Source: an uncultured Saprospiraceae bacterium
Lineage (GTDB): Bacteria; Bacteroidota; Bacteroidia; Chitinophagales; Saprospiraceae
NCBI GenBank assembly: GCA_938028705.1
Contig: CALIZI010000191.1
Location: 1-43,272 of the forward strand
Direction: 5' to 3'
Length of the DNA stretch: 43,272 nt
Under the pieces are notes generated by a model. It was not told the DNA's origin, did not search any database, and saw nothing but the letters and a program-made list of their open reading frames with translations. The translations under genes and the position numbers were made by a program. Shown one piece after another: positions 26,034 through 34,433 of the stretch (position 1 is the first letter of the stretch; every line of letters starts with the position of its first letter).

Positions 26034-27857
26034 TTATTGTGTTATATTCGTTTTATTAGGATTTAATGCTTCAACAATAGGAGTAAGTTTGTCAAAATCA
26101 GGCGCGTTTGCCATGATGTCTTGGCGTGATTTGAGGGAATTTTCGTTTCCGGTCGGGTCTATGGTGTCAGTATAATCTCTGACCAAACCGTCTCCGTTGG
26201 TACAAGTGACCCACTGTCCGATGGCATCTACGTAAATCTGGTTTGTACCATAAATCCCATCGTAGTACCAACCTGCACCGTGTCCGCAGGCACCATCGTA
26301 AATGTAAAACCAAACACCGTCACCGGTACATATATCGCCATTACCATCCCACAGATAGATGTCACCGTAAGCAAGTGTGCGAACTCTGCCATCGCCGTAG
26401 AAATAGCCCCAACCGAATTGTCGCGTGTAAGACCAACCGTTAAGACCATTGAGCATTTGAGCGGCAGCGTTTCTGATGACATTTCCGGGTTGCGTTCCAA
26501 ATCCTTTGCTGAAATTGACACCTGTACTAAACCTGTCGCAGTAGCTCATCATAGTACCACCACCTGAAGGTATAGGTGGACGGGCGCAGGCACTACAACT
26601 CGCCACCGTACCGTCATCAGACACCTCAGGTGACTCCTGACAAGAGCCGCAGCCGTCTATGGCGGTATTATTTCCGTTCCACACACAAGCATGGGTATGT
26701 CTTGAACCGAAGATGTGTCCCAATTCATGTGCAAACACCTTTACACTTCTTGTATAAGTCAGCGCATCGGGTGTATTGTGGTTGCTTCTGAGACTGCTAA
26801 TAAACAACCTGTTATCAATATCTGTATCGCAGTATCCGCCTATGCTGCCTGCTACTCCGCCACCACCTGCTCTAAATGAAACCATACCTCCGATGTGACC
26901 ATAACCCGTTTCATCACCGCTGTAACGGCTTTGAAACTGCTCCAATAGTCCAGTGACAGATGAACCTGTGTAAGGACTCCAACCGTCGAAAACAATGACG
27001 TTGGGCAGTTTGATATGTACACGTTCATTGGCATACAAAGCGGCAGTCTGATTGAAAAAGACCGTTACAAACCATACGGCAGGATCTATTCCTCCTTTAG
27101 CTTGAATAATATCACTGTCTATTTCTAAAAATATTCTAACGCCTCGTCCTGCGGTCTTTAATTCATCTTCTCTACTGTCGCCTTCCAGTAGTTGAGGCGG
27201 ATAAGGAACGCCACTGGCTTCGGTAGCACATTCGGTGTCATAGCCTTGTGTCAAATCACTTTCCAGATAGACAATGTGTTCGTTTTTGCCCGATTTTTTA
27301 TCGTTCATTTTACCGACAATATAATTGCCTCTATCATTGGAGAAAAAGCCGTTCATCTCGCCGTCTTTGAAACTCATAGCTACGAGCGAGTTGTCATCTC
27401 CCTTGATAATACCATGATAATGAAGACCCGGATCTACCTTAATTTCCTTGCCATGTTGGTTGATGACTTTAAAATCATCTGTGAGAATATCTGCTTTTAC
27501 CAATTCCAATTCAAGGTTGGCATCTTTGGTGGGTACGTTTAATCGAAGGGTTTGGGGAGCAGTTTTTTTGATTTCTTTTAATGTTTCCGGCTCAATATCC
27601 ATGATGGTTCCTCTGGATACGGTTTGCAACATATCGGGTCGTGCTTCTGCCAGAGGTCGGGTGCTTTTGGCTGCGCGAAATGTTTGGAAATCAGAGGGAG
27701 CGTATTTTTTCAAGGTTTCGGCTATGGTGTTTCCATTGGCAACCTGTTCGGTTTTGGTCAGGTTGTTATCAGCAATAAAGCTGTCTTTTTCACAAGCTGC
27801 AAATATTAATGCAACGGATACGCATAATGCGATAAATTTAATTTTTAAAGTTGACAT
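26034..27857 (-). CDS. Metzincin zinc metalloprotease, predicted lipoprotein
   Basis: This encodes 607 residues from the ATG at 27857. That start is preferred over 27914 because MSTLKIKFIALCVSVALIF followed by AACEKD is a clean lipoprotein signal with lipobox Cys. A propeptide-like region (about 25-230) precedes the catalytic domain (about 240-470). The zinc-binding HELGHIFGSRH (His377, Glu378, His381, His387) and the Met-turn GGTMMSYC identify an M12/reprolysin-like metzincin. Several Cys near DGCGSCQE and ASCSACARP suggest disulfides. The Gly/Trp/Tyr-rich C-terminus (about 480-590) is repetitive (GWGYFYGDG, YLWDGNGD, WFYIYDG). It is likely outer-membrane anchored or surface exposed. It is transcribed divergently from the ECF sigma gene at 28363. 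Confidence 0.9.
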   Translation of the reverse strand: MSTLKIKFIALCVSVALIFAACEKDSFIADNNLTKTEQVANGNTIAETLKKYAPSDFQTFRAAKSTRPLAEARPDMLQTVSRGTIMDIEPETLKEIKKTAPQTLRLNVPTKDANLELELVKADILTDDFKVINQHGKEIKVDPGLHYHGIIKGDDNSLVAMSFKDGEMNGFFSNDRGNYIVGKMNDKKSGKNEHIVYLESDLTQGYDTECATEASGVPYPPQLLEGDSREDELKTAGRGVRIFLEIDSDIIQAKGGIDPAVWFVTVFFNQTAALYANERVHIKLPNVIVFDGWSPYTGSSVTGLLEQFQSRYSGDETGYGHIGGMVSFRAGGGGVAGSIGGYCDTDIDNRLFISSLRSNHNTPDALTYTRSVKVFAHELGHIFGSRHTHACVWNGNNTAIDGCGSCQESPEVSDDGTVASCSACARPPIPSGGGTMMSYCDRFSTGVNFSKGFGTQPGNVIRNAAAQMLNGLNGWSYTRQFGWGYFYGDGRVRTLAYGDIYLWDGNGDICTGDGVWFYIYDGACGHGAGWYYDGIYGTNQIYVDAIGQWVTCTNGDGLVRDYTDTIDPTGNENSLKSRQDIMANAPDFDKLTPIVEALNPNKTNITQ

Positions 27858-27912
27858 GTGTGTACGTTTTTTAATGTTTTTTAAAAAAATTAATTTGATG
27901 TTATTTTTCTCC

Positions 27913-27939
27913 ATAAAGCCCCGCGCGGTTTGGCTTTAT
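27913..27939 (-). promoter_or_regulatory. Short hairpin in the metzincin leader
   Basis: ATAAAGCC (27913-27920) and GGCTTTAT (27932-27939) form an 8-bp stem around CCGCGCGGTTT. It is the only GC-rich patch in a very AT-rich divergent intergenic region. It could fold in the 5' leader of the protease mRNA or be a regulator site. The rest of 27940-28362 holds only AT-rich DNA and the sigma promoter. Confidence 0.3.
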
Positions 27940-28333
27940 CAGAGATAGTGAAGTTTAAATTTTCGGATAGTTAAAAAAATAATATTACTTCTTGCAGCAC
28001 ATTCACCAAACTAAGCATTGTCTGAATTTAGCGTTATAATAATTTTATTTTAAGATATTTGTAAAATAAAAATTAATAATTTGTTTGTTGTTAATTTGCC
28101 ATTTTACCTTTGGTGAACTTATTGTACTTTGTTTTCGTTCTACATTCATTTTAATACCAAAAATTAGATTCACCCATATATCGTCTGACTTATATTTTTC
28201 TTACCTTATTTTTTCAAAAAAGATTAAAGAAAAATTAAACCACAATATTAACTACTTGATAATCAGACTTTTATAATAGTAATTATTTATTAAAAAAATC
28301 TAAATTATACCTAACATTTATGGATACTTTCAC

Positions 28334-28341
28334 TATATTTG
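28334..28341 (+). promoter_or_regulatory. -7 element for the ECF sigma gene
   Basis: TATATTTG matches the Bacteroidota -7 word TAnnTTTG exactly, placing a start site near 28347, about 16 bases before the ATG. No clear TTTG is seen at -33. This suggests reading by the primary sigma factor, with a weak or activated upstream box. Confidence 0.5.
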
Positions 28342-28362
28342 TACAAATAAAACACAACACAA

Positions 28363-28947
28363 ATGGATAAAAAACCACATCCTGACCAGAAGTATATTGA
28401 TGCCTTACTGAATAATGATAATCAATTGATAAAGGAGATTTATCAAAAGTATTCAAAGGAGGTTCTCAATTTTGTCAAAAAAAATAATGGTAATGAACAG
28501 GATGCCGACGACCTTTTTCAAGAATCATTAATGGCAATTATCCGGCGGGCAAGAAAAGGAGATTTTGTGCTGACAGTACCTTTTGGCGGGTATTTTTATT
28601 ATATATATAAAGCCAAATGGTTGGATAAATTACGAATAATGGGGAAAGAGCAGGTAATAAAAGAAGAAACCGGACGATGTAATGATGACAGCCAGACCAT
28701 CGCCATAGGAACGACACTCAACGAAGACCGCCTGGCATTGTACAAAAAACATTTTGAACAACTCACGGAAAGTTGTCGTCAACTTCTCCGGCTGACCTTT
28801 GAAAAACTCCCCCGAAAACAAATCATGGAACGTCTCGACTATGCCTCTGAAAATACCGTTAATCAACGTGTACACCGTTGTCGTGGTAACTTGCAAAAAC
28901 TCATTAAACAGGATAAGAATTACGACAGATTAAGAGGTCGTTCTTAA
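28363..28947 (+). CDS. ECF-type RNA polymerase sigma factor
   Basis: This encodes 194 residues. Sigma region 2 spans about 15-100, with DADDLFQESLMAIIRRA (region 2.2) and YFYYIYKAKWLDKLR (2.3-2.4). Region 4 spans about 130-185 (LTESCRQLLRLTFEKLPRKQ, then ASENTVNQRVHRCRGNLQKL) with the helix-turn-helix. Regions 1 and 3 are absent, as in ECF (group 4) sigma-70 factors. It is followed after 21 bases by an anti-sigma-like membrane protein, the usual arrangement. Its targets are unknown; the exported protease genes to the left, the nearest of which is divergent from it, are the obvious candidates by position. Confidence 0.92.
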   Translation: MDKKPHPDQKYIDALLNNDNQLIKEIYQKYSKEVLNFVKKNNGNEQDADDLFQESLMAIIRRARKGDFVLTVPFGGYFYYIYKAKWLDKLRIMGKEQVIKEETGRCNDDSQTIAIGTTLNEDRLALYKKHFEQLTESCRQLLRLTFEKLPRKQIMERLDYASENTVNQRVHRCRGNLQKLIKQDKNYDRLRGRS

Positions 28948-28968
28948 TCCAAACAAAATTATACGAAT

Positions 28969-29784
28969 ATGACTGATAATGATTATAAACAAATTGACGA
29001 ATACGTCAATGGACAACTCGCAGGCAAAGCCCTTGCCGATTTTGAGGCGCAACTGCTGACCAATAAAACATTGGCAGAGGAAGTAGCTCTATATAAAGAT
29101 GTGGGCGAAACGCTCACCACCAATTATGCCTACGAAAAAGAAGATGCAGAATTGAAGCAGCTTTTTAATAAATTGGGTAAAGATTATTTCCCAAAAGAAG
29201 AAGCTGTAGAAAAAACGATAAATGTTGAACAAGACAATACTAATATCGTCCAACTCAAACCCGTAATAGAAAAAAACGATAGTAATGACTCGTCAGGTGA
29301 CGGTGGTTCATCAGGCATTCGCTGGCTTAAACCTGTGATTGCACTGGCAGTAGCAGCCTTGATAGTTCTCTTGATATTCCAACCCTGGCAGCGGAGTTTG
29401 ATAGACAACTACTACGAGCCTTATGCCTTGAATATCACGCAAAGAACCGGCAGTAATATGACGGCATTGATACAAGCGCAAAAAGCCTATCATTCAGGCG
29501 ACTACGCTTCGGCTTTACCTGTTTTTGAACAATATCCTGACAATGCAGAAGTACAGTTGACTAAGGGCAATGCAGCCTATAATCTTGGTAAAATTGACGA
29601 AGCCATCGCCACTTTTCAGCAAGTAGCGTCCGGCGATTCCGTTTACGTACCTGCTGCCAATTGGTATCTTGCTCTAGCATACCTCAAAAAAGAGCAACCG
29701 GAAAAAGCCAAAGCTGCATTGGACAACATTCCCGAAGGGTCGAGTTATTATGCCAAAGCGCAGGAGTTGCGTAATAAGATTTAA
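28969..29784 (+). CDS. Membrane anti-sigma-like protein with periplasmic TPRs
   Basis: This encodes 271 residues. The cytoplasmic N-terminus (about 1-70; IDEYVNGQLAGKALADFEAQ, then LLTNKTLAEEVALYKDV) has the form of the small helical sigma-binding domain found in Bacteroidota anti-sigma proteins. A Ser/Asp/Gly linker leads to one transmembrane helix (about 119-138, WLKPVIALAVAALIVLLIF). The periplasmic part (about 160-271) has TPR-like repeats (AQKAYHSGDYASALPVFEQY, then GNAAYNLGKIDEAIATFQQV). It probably binds and holds the sigma factor until an envelope signal reaches the TPR part. No zinc-binding HxxxCxxC motif is present. It ends before two successive hairpins. Confidence 0.82.
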   Translation: MTDNDYKQIDEYVNGQLAGKALADFEAQLLTNKTLAEEVALYKDVGETLTTNYAYEKEDAELKQLFNKLGKDYFPKEEAVEKTINVEQDNTNIVQLKPVIEKNDSNDSSGDGGSSGIRWLKPVIALAVAALIVLLIFQPWQRSLIDNYYEPYALNITQRTGSNMTALIQAQKAYHSGDYASALPVFEQYPDNAEVQLTKGNAAYNLGKIDEAIATFQQVASGDSVYVPAANWYLALAYLKKEQPEKAKAALDNIPEGSSYYAKAQELRNKI

Positions 29785-29796
29785 ATATAGGCTACT

Positions 29797-29835
29797 CATA
29801 GATCTCAGACATTTTCAAAGTGTCTGATCTCTATG
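29797..29835. terminator. Hairpin after the sigma/anti-sigma operon
   Basis: CATAGATCTCAGACA (29797-29811) pairs with TGTCTGATCTCTATG (29821-29835), 13 of 15 bp, followed by AAAAA rather than T residues on the plus strand. It contains the word GACATTTTCAAA that recurs in other intergenic hairpins, so it may be a repeat rather than a true terminator. Confidence 0.5.
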
Positions 29836-29842
29836 AAAAACA

Positions 29843-29886
29843 AAAAGCGCAAGCCCAATAAAAATTGAACTTGCGCTTGGCTTTTG
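29843..29886. terminator. Bidirectional terminator between convergent genes
   Basis: AAGCGCAAG (29845-29853) pairs with CTTGCGCTT (29870-29878). It is preceded by A residues and followed by GGCTTTTG, giving U-rich tails on both strands. It separates the anti-sigma gene from the convergent YceI gene. Confidence 0.75.
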
Positions 29887-29898
29887 TATTTGTACTTT

Positions 29899-30519
29899 TT
29901 AAAGTTTCACTTCTGTATCGTAGCTTACCGTAATTACATCACCTGCCCCGTCGAATCCGGTATATTTACCCGTTTCGTCAGAGCCGATTTTGAATACGCG
30001 CCTGTCCACATCAGCACTACCTTTGACGCGAAGCGGTCGGGTACTGACTACTTCAAATGCACTTTCAATAACTTGTTCTGCACCTCTCATTTTGAGAGTC
30101 AAGTCCGCCATATAACCATCGCCGTCTGCTCTTACATTGGAAATATTAGCAGTAGCAGTCGTGTATTTTTCCACGTCGAAATAATCCCATGCTTTGAGGT
30201 GTGCGACTAGTTTTTCGCTTTTTTCATTGATAGAAGCCAAGTCTATGACCATGTCAGCATTGAGCGTTTCCACATCATTTCCTTTCATATCAATATTTGC
30301 AAAATTCCAAGTTGCAAACCCGCCATCGGCAGAGTAGCGCTCATTTTCAGCCGTCCATGAGATAGTACCGGGCGTATTGTCAGGATTGATGACAAACGAA
30401 GATATATCTACAACATTAGCGGCAGCAGAAGAAATGGCATCAGTCGTTTTTTTGGCAGCATCGCAACCGATAAAAGTAATCAGCGTGACAAGTACGAATA
30501 CATTAAATAATGATTTCAT
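29899..30519 (-). CDS. YceI-domain lipoprotein
   Basis: This encodes 206 residues from the ATG at 30519; an upstream in-frame ATG (30603) would add repeat-derived residues before the signal peptide. The start MKSLFNVFVLVTLITFIGC reads as a lipoprotein signal, with Cys19 as the lipidation site. The rest is a YceI-like lipocalin-fold domain, with the expected landmarks GTISWTAENERYSADGGFAT, VETLNADMVIDLASI, HLKAWDYFDVEKYTTAT and VKGSADVDRRVFKIG. YceI proteins bind isoprenoid or other amphiphilic ligands in the envelope. A second YceI-domain gene and a MarR regulator follow upstream on the same strand, a common grouping. Confidence 0.9.
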   Translation of the reverse strand: MKSLFNVFVLVTLITFIGCDAAKKTTDAISSAAANVVDISSFVINPDNTPGTISWTAENERYSADGGFATWNFANIDMKGNDVETLNADMVIDLASINEKSEKLVAHLKAWDYFDVEKYTTATANISNVRADGDGYMADLTLKMRGAEQVIESAFEVVSTRPLRVKGSADVDRRVFKIGSDETGKYTGFDGAGDVITVSYDTEVKL

Positions 30520-30530
30520 GTTTAACATTA

Positions 30531-30740
30531 GTTGAATTACTGGACTTTGGACATTAGGAAATTCGGTATTAGGTATCCCGATAGTTATCGGGATTTTTAT
30601 CAAATAATTATAAAATTAAATTAATTAAATATTTTTTAATTTTAATAAAAATAAAATAACTGATAATAAATTACTTACGATTTGAACCCAAATTTCCCAG
30701 TTACCTAATTTCCAAAATGTCCAAAGTCCAGTTGAATTAG
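30531..30740. repeat. Long inverted repeat, GGACTTTGGACA family, complete copy
   Basis: The left arm (30531-30573) carries GAATTACTGGACTTTGGACA followed by TTAGGAAATT. The right arm (about 30686-30740) carries CCAAATTTCCCAG, CCTAATTTCC and TGTCCAAAGTCCAGTTGAATT. Inside the loop is a perfect small hairpin, TCCCGATA/TATCGGGA (30576-30593) followed by TTTTT. The right arm is shared with 85-143 at the window start. Confidence 0.75.
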
Positions 30741-30741
30741 T

Positions 30742-30834
30742 GTATTAGTTGATTGGTTAATTAGTTGATTAGTTAATTAGTTTTCGCTACACGAAATACC
30801 TGATTAACTGTTCAACGAATTAACGGATTAACTA
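30742..30834. repeat. Hairpin of TTAGTTGATTA words at the end of the YceI gene
   Basis: The left arm (30745-30780) repeats TTAGTTGATTGGTTAATTAG. The right arm (30800-30834) carries CTGATTAACTG, then GAATTAACGGATTAACTA. The apex is TTTTCGCTACACGAAA, itself a small hairpin. The right arm overlaps the final codons of the gene ending at 30828. Similar apex words occur in the hairpins at 37584-37750 and 41046-41149. Confidence 0.6.
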
Positions 30835-32291
30835 TTTTGTAAATAAAATTGCATATAAAATTGTAAAATATCTTTTGCGGGCGAGGGACCGTCCGGTCCT
30901 TTCACCTTAAATTGCTCATACAGTGACAGTTGAAAAGTAGCATTGACCTTCAATCGTACCTCGCCTTCGGCATTAATGACGGGTTCAATCTGTGTCGGTA
31001 CGTCGAGTGTAGTCTCAATACCAAGCATCGTAAAAATGCCTTTTGCATCAAAATGTGTCACCTGTCCAAATTGTAGCGGACTATCATCTTTCACCAAAAT
31101 CTCCTCAAAGGTAAAGGTCGAATTTGGAAATAGCCCCATTTTCAACATTTTATTTTGCACTTCATAGTCAAGGTCATCCAAGCCCATCGTAATATCCGAA
31201 ATGCTGACTTCAAAATTGCCCTTCGCATCTGCCAGACTTGCCGCTTCACCCAAGCTGAATGTACCGGACAATGCCCGTGCCTCGCCCGAATAATTATCCA
31301 AAGGCGGCAAAAAGCTAAATATCAAAATCGGTTCGTTTTTATTTTGTGGTGCTTCGACTGTCCAGTGTTGCGGAATCGTGAGGTCGGCGGTGTCGGTGCT
31401 TTGTTCGTTAGTCGGTTTTTCGGGCAAATCCAAGCCCAATTCCGACCATGTTTTGACCGGAATATCATCCGACACATAGGATAGCGCATCGCCTCTTTCC
31501 AAGTTGGAAATTTGTCGTTTAATTTCTGCTTCCACTAATTTTCCGGCTTCTTGAAAAATCTTATCGCGGTTGCGCCAAGACCCCGATACCAAACCCTCTC
31601 CGAATTTTTGAAAGACAGGTTTGACACAATTGTATTGAGAAAAAATCTCTGTGGAAACGGTCAATTTATTGCCATCCAAATACGGATACAGATTGAAATA
31701 AAAACTTCGTGTAGTGCGTGCCTGTGTAAATTCGGATATTAATTTGAAATCTGACATGCCTTCGGCAACCTTCGCTTTTGCTGTAACCACAAAATCCGTT
31801 TGGTCAAATCCGTTTGGTACTTTGCCTGAAAGTTCTGTCAATTTAATGGGTGCAGTTACGGTAGTCCGACCATTTTTGAGTACCAATATATTTTTTTTCA
31901 CATTCTCGGTATCCGTCTGATGTGCAAGTCGGCCAGTGCGTACAAAATTTTTGATGCGCGATATTTTTTTATACCGACCATAATAAAATGACCTGCCGGA
32001 ATAGTTTTGAAAAACAATGCTTGGCGTGTAAGTCACCTCCTTTGGCGCAGCATCCACGATGTCCGAAATTTTTAACTCCACCTCAATATCTTCAGCCAGT
32101 TTTTTGAGCGCACTCATATCGTCATCATTCAAAATCGGGGATTGGGAATTGATGAACACAATGAGTTGTTCGTATTGCGGTGCTTCTGTATCAAGTTTCA
32201 CATTAGACGAGTGTGCGGGCGAAACCAACTGCGAGACTTGTCCTACATTTGCTAAACAGAATAATATAATTAAAATGTATTTTATAAACAT
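30828..32291 (-). CDS. Exported protein with C-terminal YceI-like domain
   Basis: This encodes 487 residues with a signal peptide (about 1-19, MFIKYILIILFCLANVGQV). The N-terminal 300 residues are not recognised; they are mixed alpha-beta with patches such as SRSFYFNLYPYLDGN. The C-terminal part (about 310-480) resembles a YceI lipocalin-fold domain: ALSGTFSLGEAASLADAKG, NKMLKMGLFPNSTFTFEEI, VTHFDAKGIFTMLGIETTLD and VNATFQLSLYEQFKV. It would act in the periplasm. It lies between a MarR regulator gene and a smaller YceI lipoprotein gene, all on the minus strand. The long unknown N-terminal region is unusual for the family. Confidence 0.72.
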   Translation of the reverse strand: MFIKYILIILFCLANVGQVSQLVSPAHSSNVKLDTEAPQYEQLIVFINSQSPILNDDDMSALKKLAEDIEVELKISDIVDAAPKEVTYTPSIVFQNYSGRSFYYGRYKKISRIKNFVRTGRLAHQTDTENVKKNILVLKNGRTTVTAPIKLTELSGKVPNGFDQTDFVVTAKAKVAEGMSDFKLISEFTQARTTRSFYFNLYPYLDGNKLTVSTEIFSQYNCVKPVFQKFGEGLVSGSWRNRDKIFQEAGKLVEAEIKRQISNLERGDALSYVSDDIPVKTWSELGLDLPEKPTNEQSTDTADLTIPQHWTVEAPQNKNEPILIFSFLPPLDNYSGEARALSGTFSLGEAASLADAKGNFEVSISDITMGLDDLDYEVQNKMLKMGLFPNSTFTFEEILVKDDSPLQFGQVTHFDAKGIFTMLGIETTLDVPTQIEPVINAEGEVRLKVNATFQLSLYEQFKVKGPDGPSPAKDILQFYMQFYLQNS

Positions 32292-32479
32292 TTATTTGTG
32301 TTAAAAAGATCGAATTGAGTAATGTTTTTTATTAAAATTATTTTATAATTTGTTTTTTATTAAAAATTAATAATTTACAAAAAAAATATTTTAAAATAAT
32401 TAAAAAATATGTTTATTTTAATGTCAGCTTTTCATAAAACAGAATATCTAAAAGTCAAAGACGGAATGACGATTTGCTT

Positions 32480-32938
32480 TTACGTTTTTTCTCTGATAAT
32501 ATCCAACAATTCATTCAATTGTCGGGCTTGCTGACGGGTCAATTTTTTGATACCTGTTTGAATGTTATTGTCCGGTGTATCGCCTATTTCAGAAAGTAAT
32601 GCCAATCCTTTTTCGGAAATCACAATATCCATAGCGCGGCGGTCATCTTCGCAAATCATTTTACTGACGAGTTCTTTTTTTTCCAAACGCACCACAATCC
32701 GCCCCACGTCAGAACCCCTGTCGAGCATCCGCGAGCGAATGTTTTTTATTGAAACCGACTTGCCGTTTTGCCCACGCAGTATTCTTAGGACGTTGTATTG
32801 ATTAGAAGTCAGACTGTATGCTGCAAAAAATTGCTTTTCTCTGTACAACATGTCATACACCGTATGATACAAATTCAAGTGCGCCTTTTGATGTTCGCTC
32901 TTGAAACCCCGCATTTTTAGTTGTTCTTTTAAGCCCAT
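32480..32938 (-). CDS. MarR-family transcriptional regulator
   Basis: This encodes 152 residues. The winged helix-turn-helix region spans about 55-115 (YNVLRILRGQNGKSVSIKNI, then LVSKMICEDDRRAMDIVISE), with the wing motif DxR in DRRA. Flanking helices at both ends would form the dimer interface, as in MarR. MarR dimers bind palindromes and are usually released by small phenolic or oxidising ligands. Two perfect palindromes lie directly upstream of the gene and overlap its promoter, so it should repress itself. The neighbouring YceI genes are probable targets, although the palindrome was not found before them. Confidence 0.93.
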   Translation of the reverse strand: MGLKEQLKMRGFKSEHQKAHLNLYHTVYDMLYREKQFFAAYSLTSNQYNVLRILRGQNGKSVSIKNIRSRMLDRGSDVGRIVVRLEKKELVSKMICEDDRRAMDIVISEKGLALLSEIGDTPDNNIQTGIKKLTRQQARQLNELLDIIREKT

Positions 32939-32943
32939 GAACG

Positions 32944-32951
32944 CAAAAGTA
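32944..32951 (-). promoter_or_regulatory. -7 element of the marR-type gene
   Basis: On the minus strand TACTTTTG matches TAnnTTTG and lies only 5 bases before the ATG at 32938. The transcript would start at or next to the start codon, so a leaderless mRNA is possible. Confidence 0.5.
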
Positions 32952-32965
32952 TAAGTTTAAACTTA
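32952..32965. promoter_or_regulatory. MarR operator 1 (TAAGTTTAAACTTA)
   Basis: A perfect 14-bp palindrome directly abuts the -7 word of the gene for the MarR-type regulator. Its centre is exactly 20 bases from that of the second palindrome, two helical turns, so dimers would lie on the same DNA face. Confidence 0.8.
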
Positions 32966-32971
32966 CAATTG

Positions 32972-32985
32972 CAAGTTTAAACTTG
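32972..32985. promoter_or_regulatory. MarR operator 2 (CAAGTTTAAACTTG)
   Basis: A second perfect 14-bp palindrome shares the core AAGTTTAAACTT with operator 1. It covers the place where a -33 box would be read. Confidence 0.8.
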
Positions 32986-33078
32986 TATTTTTTTTATCAA
33001 TTAACAGATAGGAATGATTTTGGTTCACTGTGTTGAGAATATTGAAAATGTATCAAGTTCTCAACTTCAACTTCAACA

Positions 33079-33111
33079 TTGGTCAAAATTGCCAAATTTC
33101 TTGTAAATTTG
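33079..33111 (+). promoter_or_regulatory. Candidate promoter for glyA
   Basis: TTGG at 33079-33082 and an exact -7 word TAAATTTG at 33104-33111, spaced 21 bases, fit the Bacteroidota promoter pattern. Transcription would begin near 33117, about 22 bases before the ATG. Confidence 0.55.
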
Positions 33112-33138
33112 CAGACTCATTTTTATAAATAAAAAAAT

Positions 33139-34428
33139 ATGCAGAAAGATACACAACTTCAAGCGCTCCTCCACGACGAACTCGAACGCCAACGCGAAGG
33201 CATTGAACTCATTGCTTCCGAAAACTTTACGAGTTGGGAAGTCATGCAGGCTATGGGTACTTGTCCGACCAATAAATACGCAGAAGGCTATCCGGGCAAA
33301 CGCTATTATGGCGGTTGTCAGGTAGTCGATAAAATCGAGCAACTTGCCATTGACCGTGCCAAAGAACTTTTCGGAGCGGCTTATGCCAATGTACAACCAC
33401 ATTCGGGCGCACAGGCAAATGCTGCGGTCTTTCTTGCCGTGCTTAAAGCAGGAGATACCACGCTCGGTTTCGATTTGGCGCATGGCGGACACCTTTCGCA
33501 TGGTTCGCCCGTGAATTTTTCCGGCAAAATGTTTAATCCTGTTTTTTATGGTGTAGAACCTGATACGGGGCGTATTGATATGGACAAGGTAGAGGAAATC
33601 GCACTACGCGAAAAACCGAAACTTATTATTTGCGGTGCTTCGGCGTATTCGCGCGATTGGGATTATGTGCGCTTTCGTCAGATTGCCGATAGAGTAGGGG
33701 CTTTGCTCTTGGCAGACATCGCGCACCCTGCCGGATTGATTGCGGCAGGCTTGCTGAATGACCCGCTGCCACATTGCCACATCATTACGACGACGACGCA
33801 CAAAACCCTTCGCGGTCCGCGCGGTGGTTTGATTATGATGGGTGAAAATTTTGAAAACCCGTGGGGCTTGACCACCAAAAAAGGAACGGTACGCAAAATG
33901 TCTGGCATCCTCAATAGCGGTGTATTTCCGGGTACACAAGGTGGACCTTTGGAGCATGTTATCGCTGCCAAAGCGGTGGCTTTTTACGAAGCACTCCAAC
34001 CCGAATTTAAAACCTACTGTCAACAAGTCATGGATAATGCTCAGGCAATGGCAGAGGCGTTTGTAGCAAAGGGTTATAAAATTATTTCGGGTGGAACGGA
34101 TAATCACCTGATGCTGATAGACCTCCGACCAAAAGGTATTACCGGAAAATTGGCTGAAAATGCGCTGGTCAGGGCTGATATTACGGTCAATAAAAATATG
34201 GTGCCTTTCGATACCGAATCGCCTATGGTGACATCGGGCATCAGAGTAGGTACGGCAGCTATCACCACAAGAGGATTTGGTATAGAGGATTGCTTGAAAG
34301 TAGTGGATTGGATGGATGCTATCCTCTCAGACCCCGAAAATGAAGCCCTTATCAATAGTACAAAACAGGAAATTAATGCCTTCATGGAAAATTTCCCGCT
34401 TTACGAAAAAGCGGAAATGATGGCATAG
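33139..34428 (+). CDS. glyA: Serine hydroxymethyltransferase
   Basis: This encodes 429 residues, normal length. The PLP enzyme converts serine and tetrahydrofolate to glycine and 5,10-methylene-tetrahydrofolate in the cytoplasm. Family motifs are in order: [40 protein letters not shown], the substrate region [25 protein letters not shown] with the PLP-contacting Asp and His, and [14 protein letters not shown], where Lys222 is the Schiff-base lysine. [14 protein letters not shown] near the C-terminus holds the conserved Arg for substrate carboxylate. It is preceded by its own candidate promoter and followed within 6 bases by a nested palindromic element, so it appears to be a single-gene unit. 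Confidence 0.98.
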   Translation: MQKDTQLQALLHDELERQREGIELIASENFTSWEVMQAMGTCPTNKYAEGYPGKRYYGGCQVVDKIEQLAIDRAKELFGAAYANVQPHSGAQANAAVFLAVLKAGDTTLGFDLAHGGHLSHGSPVNFSGKMFNPVFYGVEPDTGRIDMDKVEEIALREKPKLIICGASAYSRDWDYVRFRQIADRVGALLLADIAHPAGLIAAGLLNDPLPHCHIITTTTHKTLRGPRGGLIMMGENFENPWGLTTKKGTVRKMSGILNSGVFPGTQGGPLEHVIAAKAVAFYEALQPEFKTYCQQVMDNAQAMAEAFVAKGYKIISGGTDNHLMLIDLRPKGITGKLAENALVRADITVNKNMVPFDTESPMVTSGIRVGTAAITTRGFGIEDCLKVVDWMDAILSDPENEALINSTKQEINAFMENFPLYEKAEMMA

Positions 34429-34433
34429 AAATG

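Noticed and set aside
21023-27857. Type IX secretion C-terminal sorting domains on the LRR-subtilase and the metzincin
   Set aside because: Neither C-terminus shows the usual sorting-domain pattern; one ends in dockerin-like motifs and the other is a lipoprotein.
28085-28276. 63-codon frame in the sigma/metzincin divergent region
   Set aside because: It is AT-driven, hydrophobic by composition and has no ribosome-binding context or recognisable motif. The region is better read as a promoter region.
34391-34417. Hairpin TTTCCCGCTTT/AAAAGCGGAAA inside the end of glyA
   Set aside because: It lies inside the coding sequence and has no following T-run; probably coincidental.
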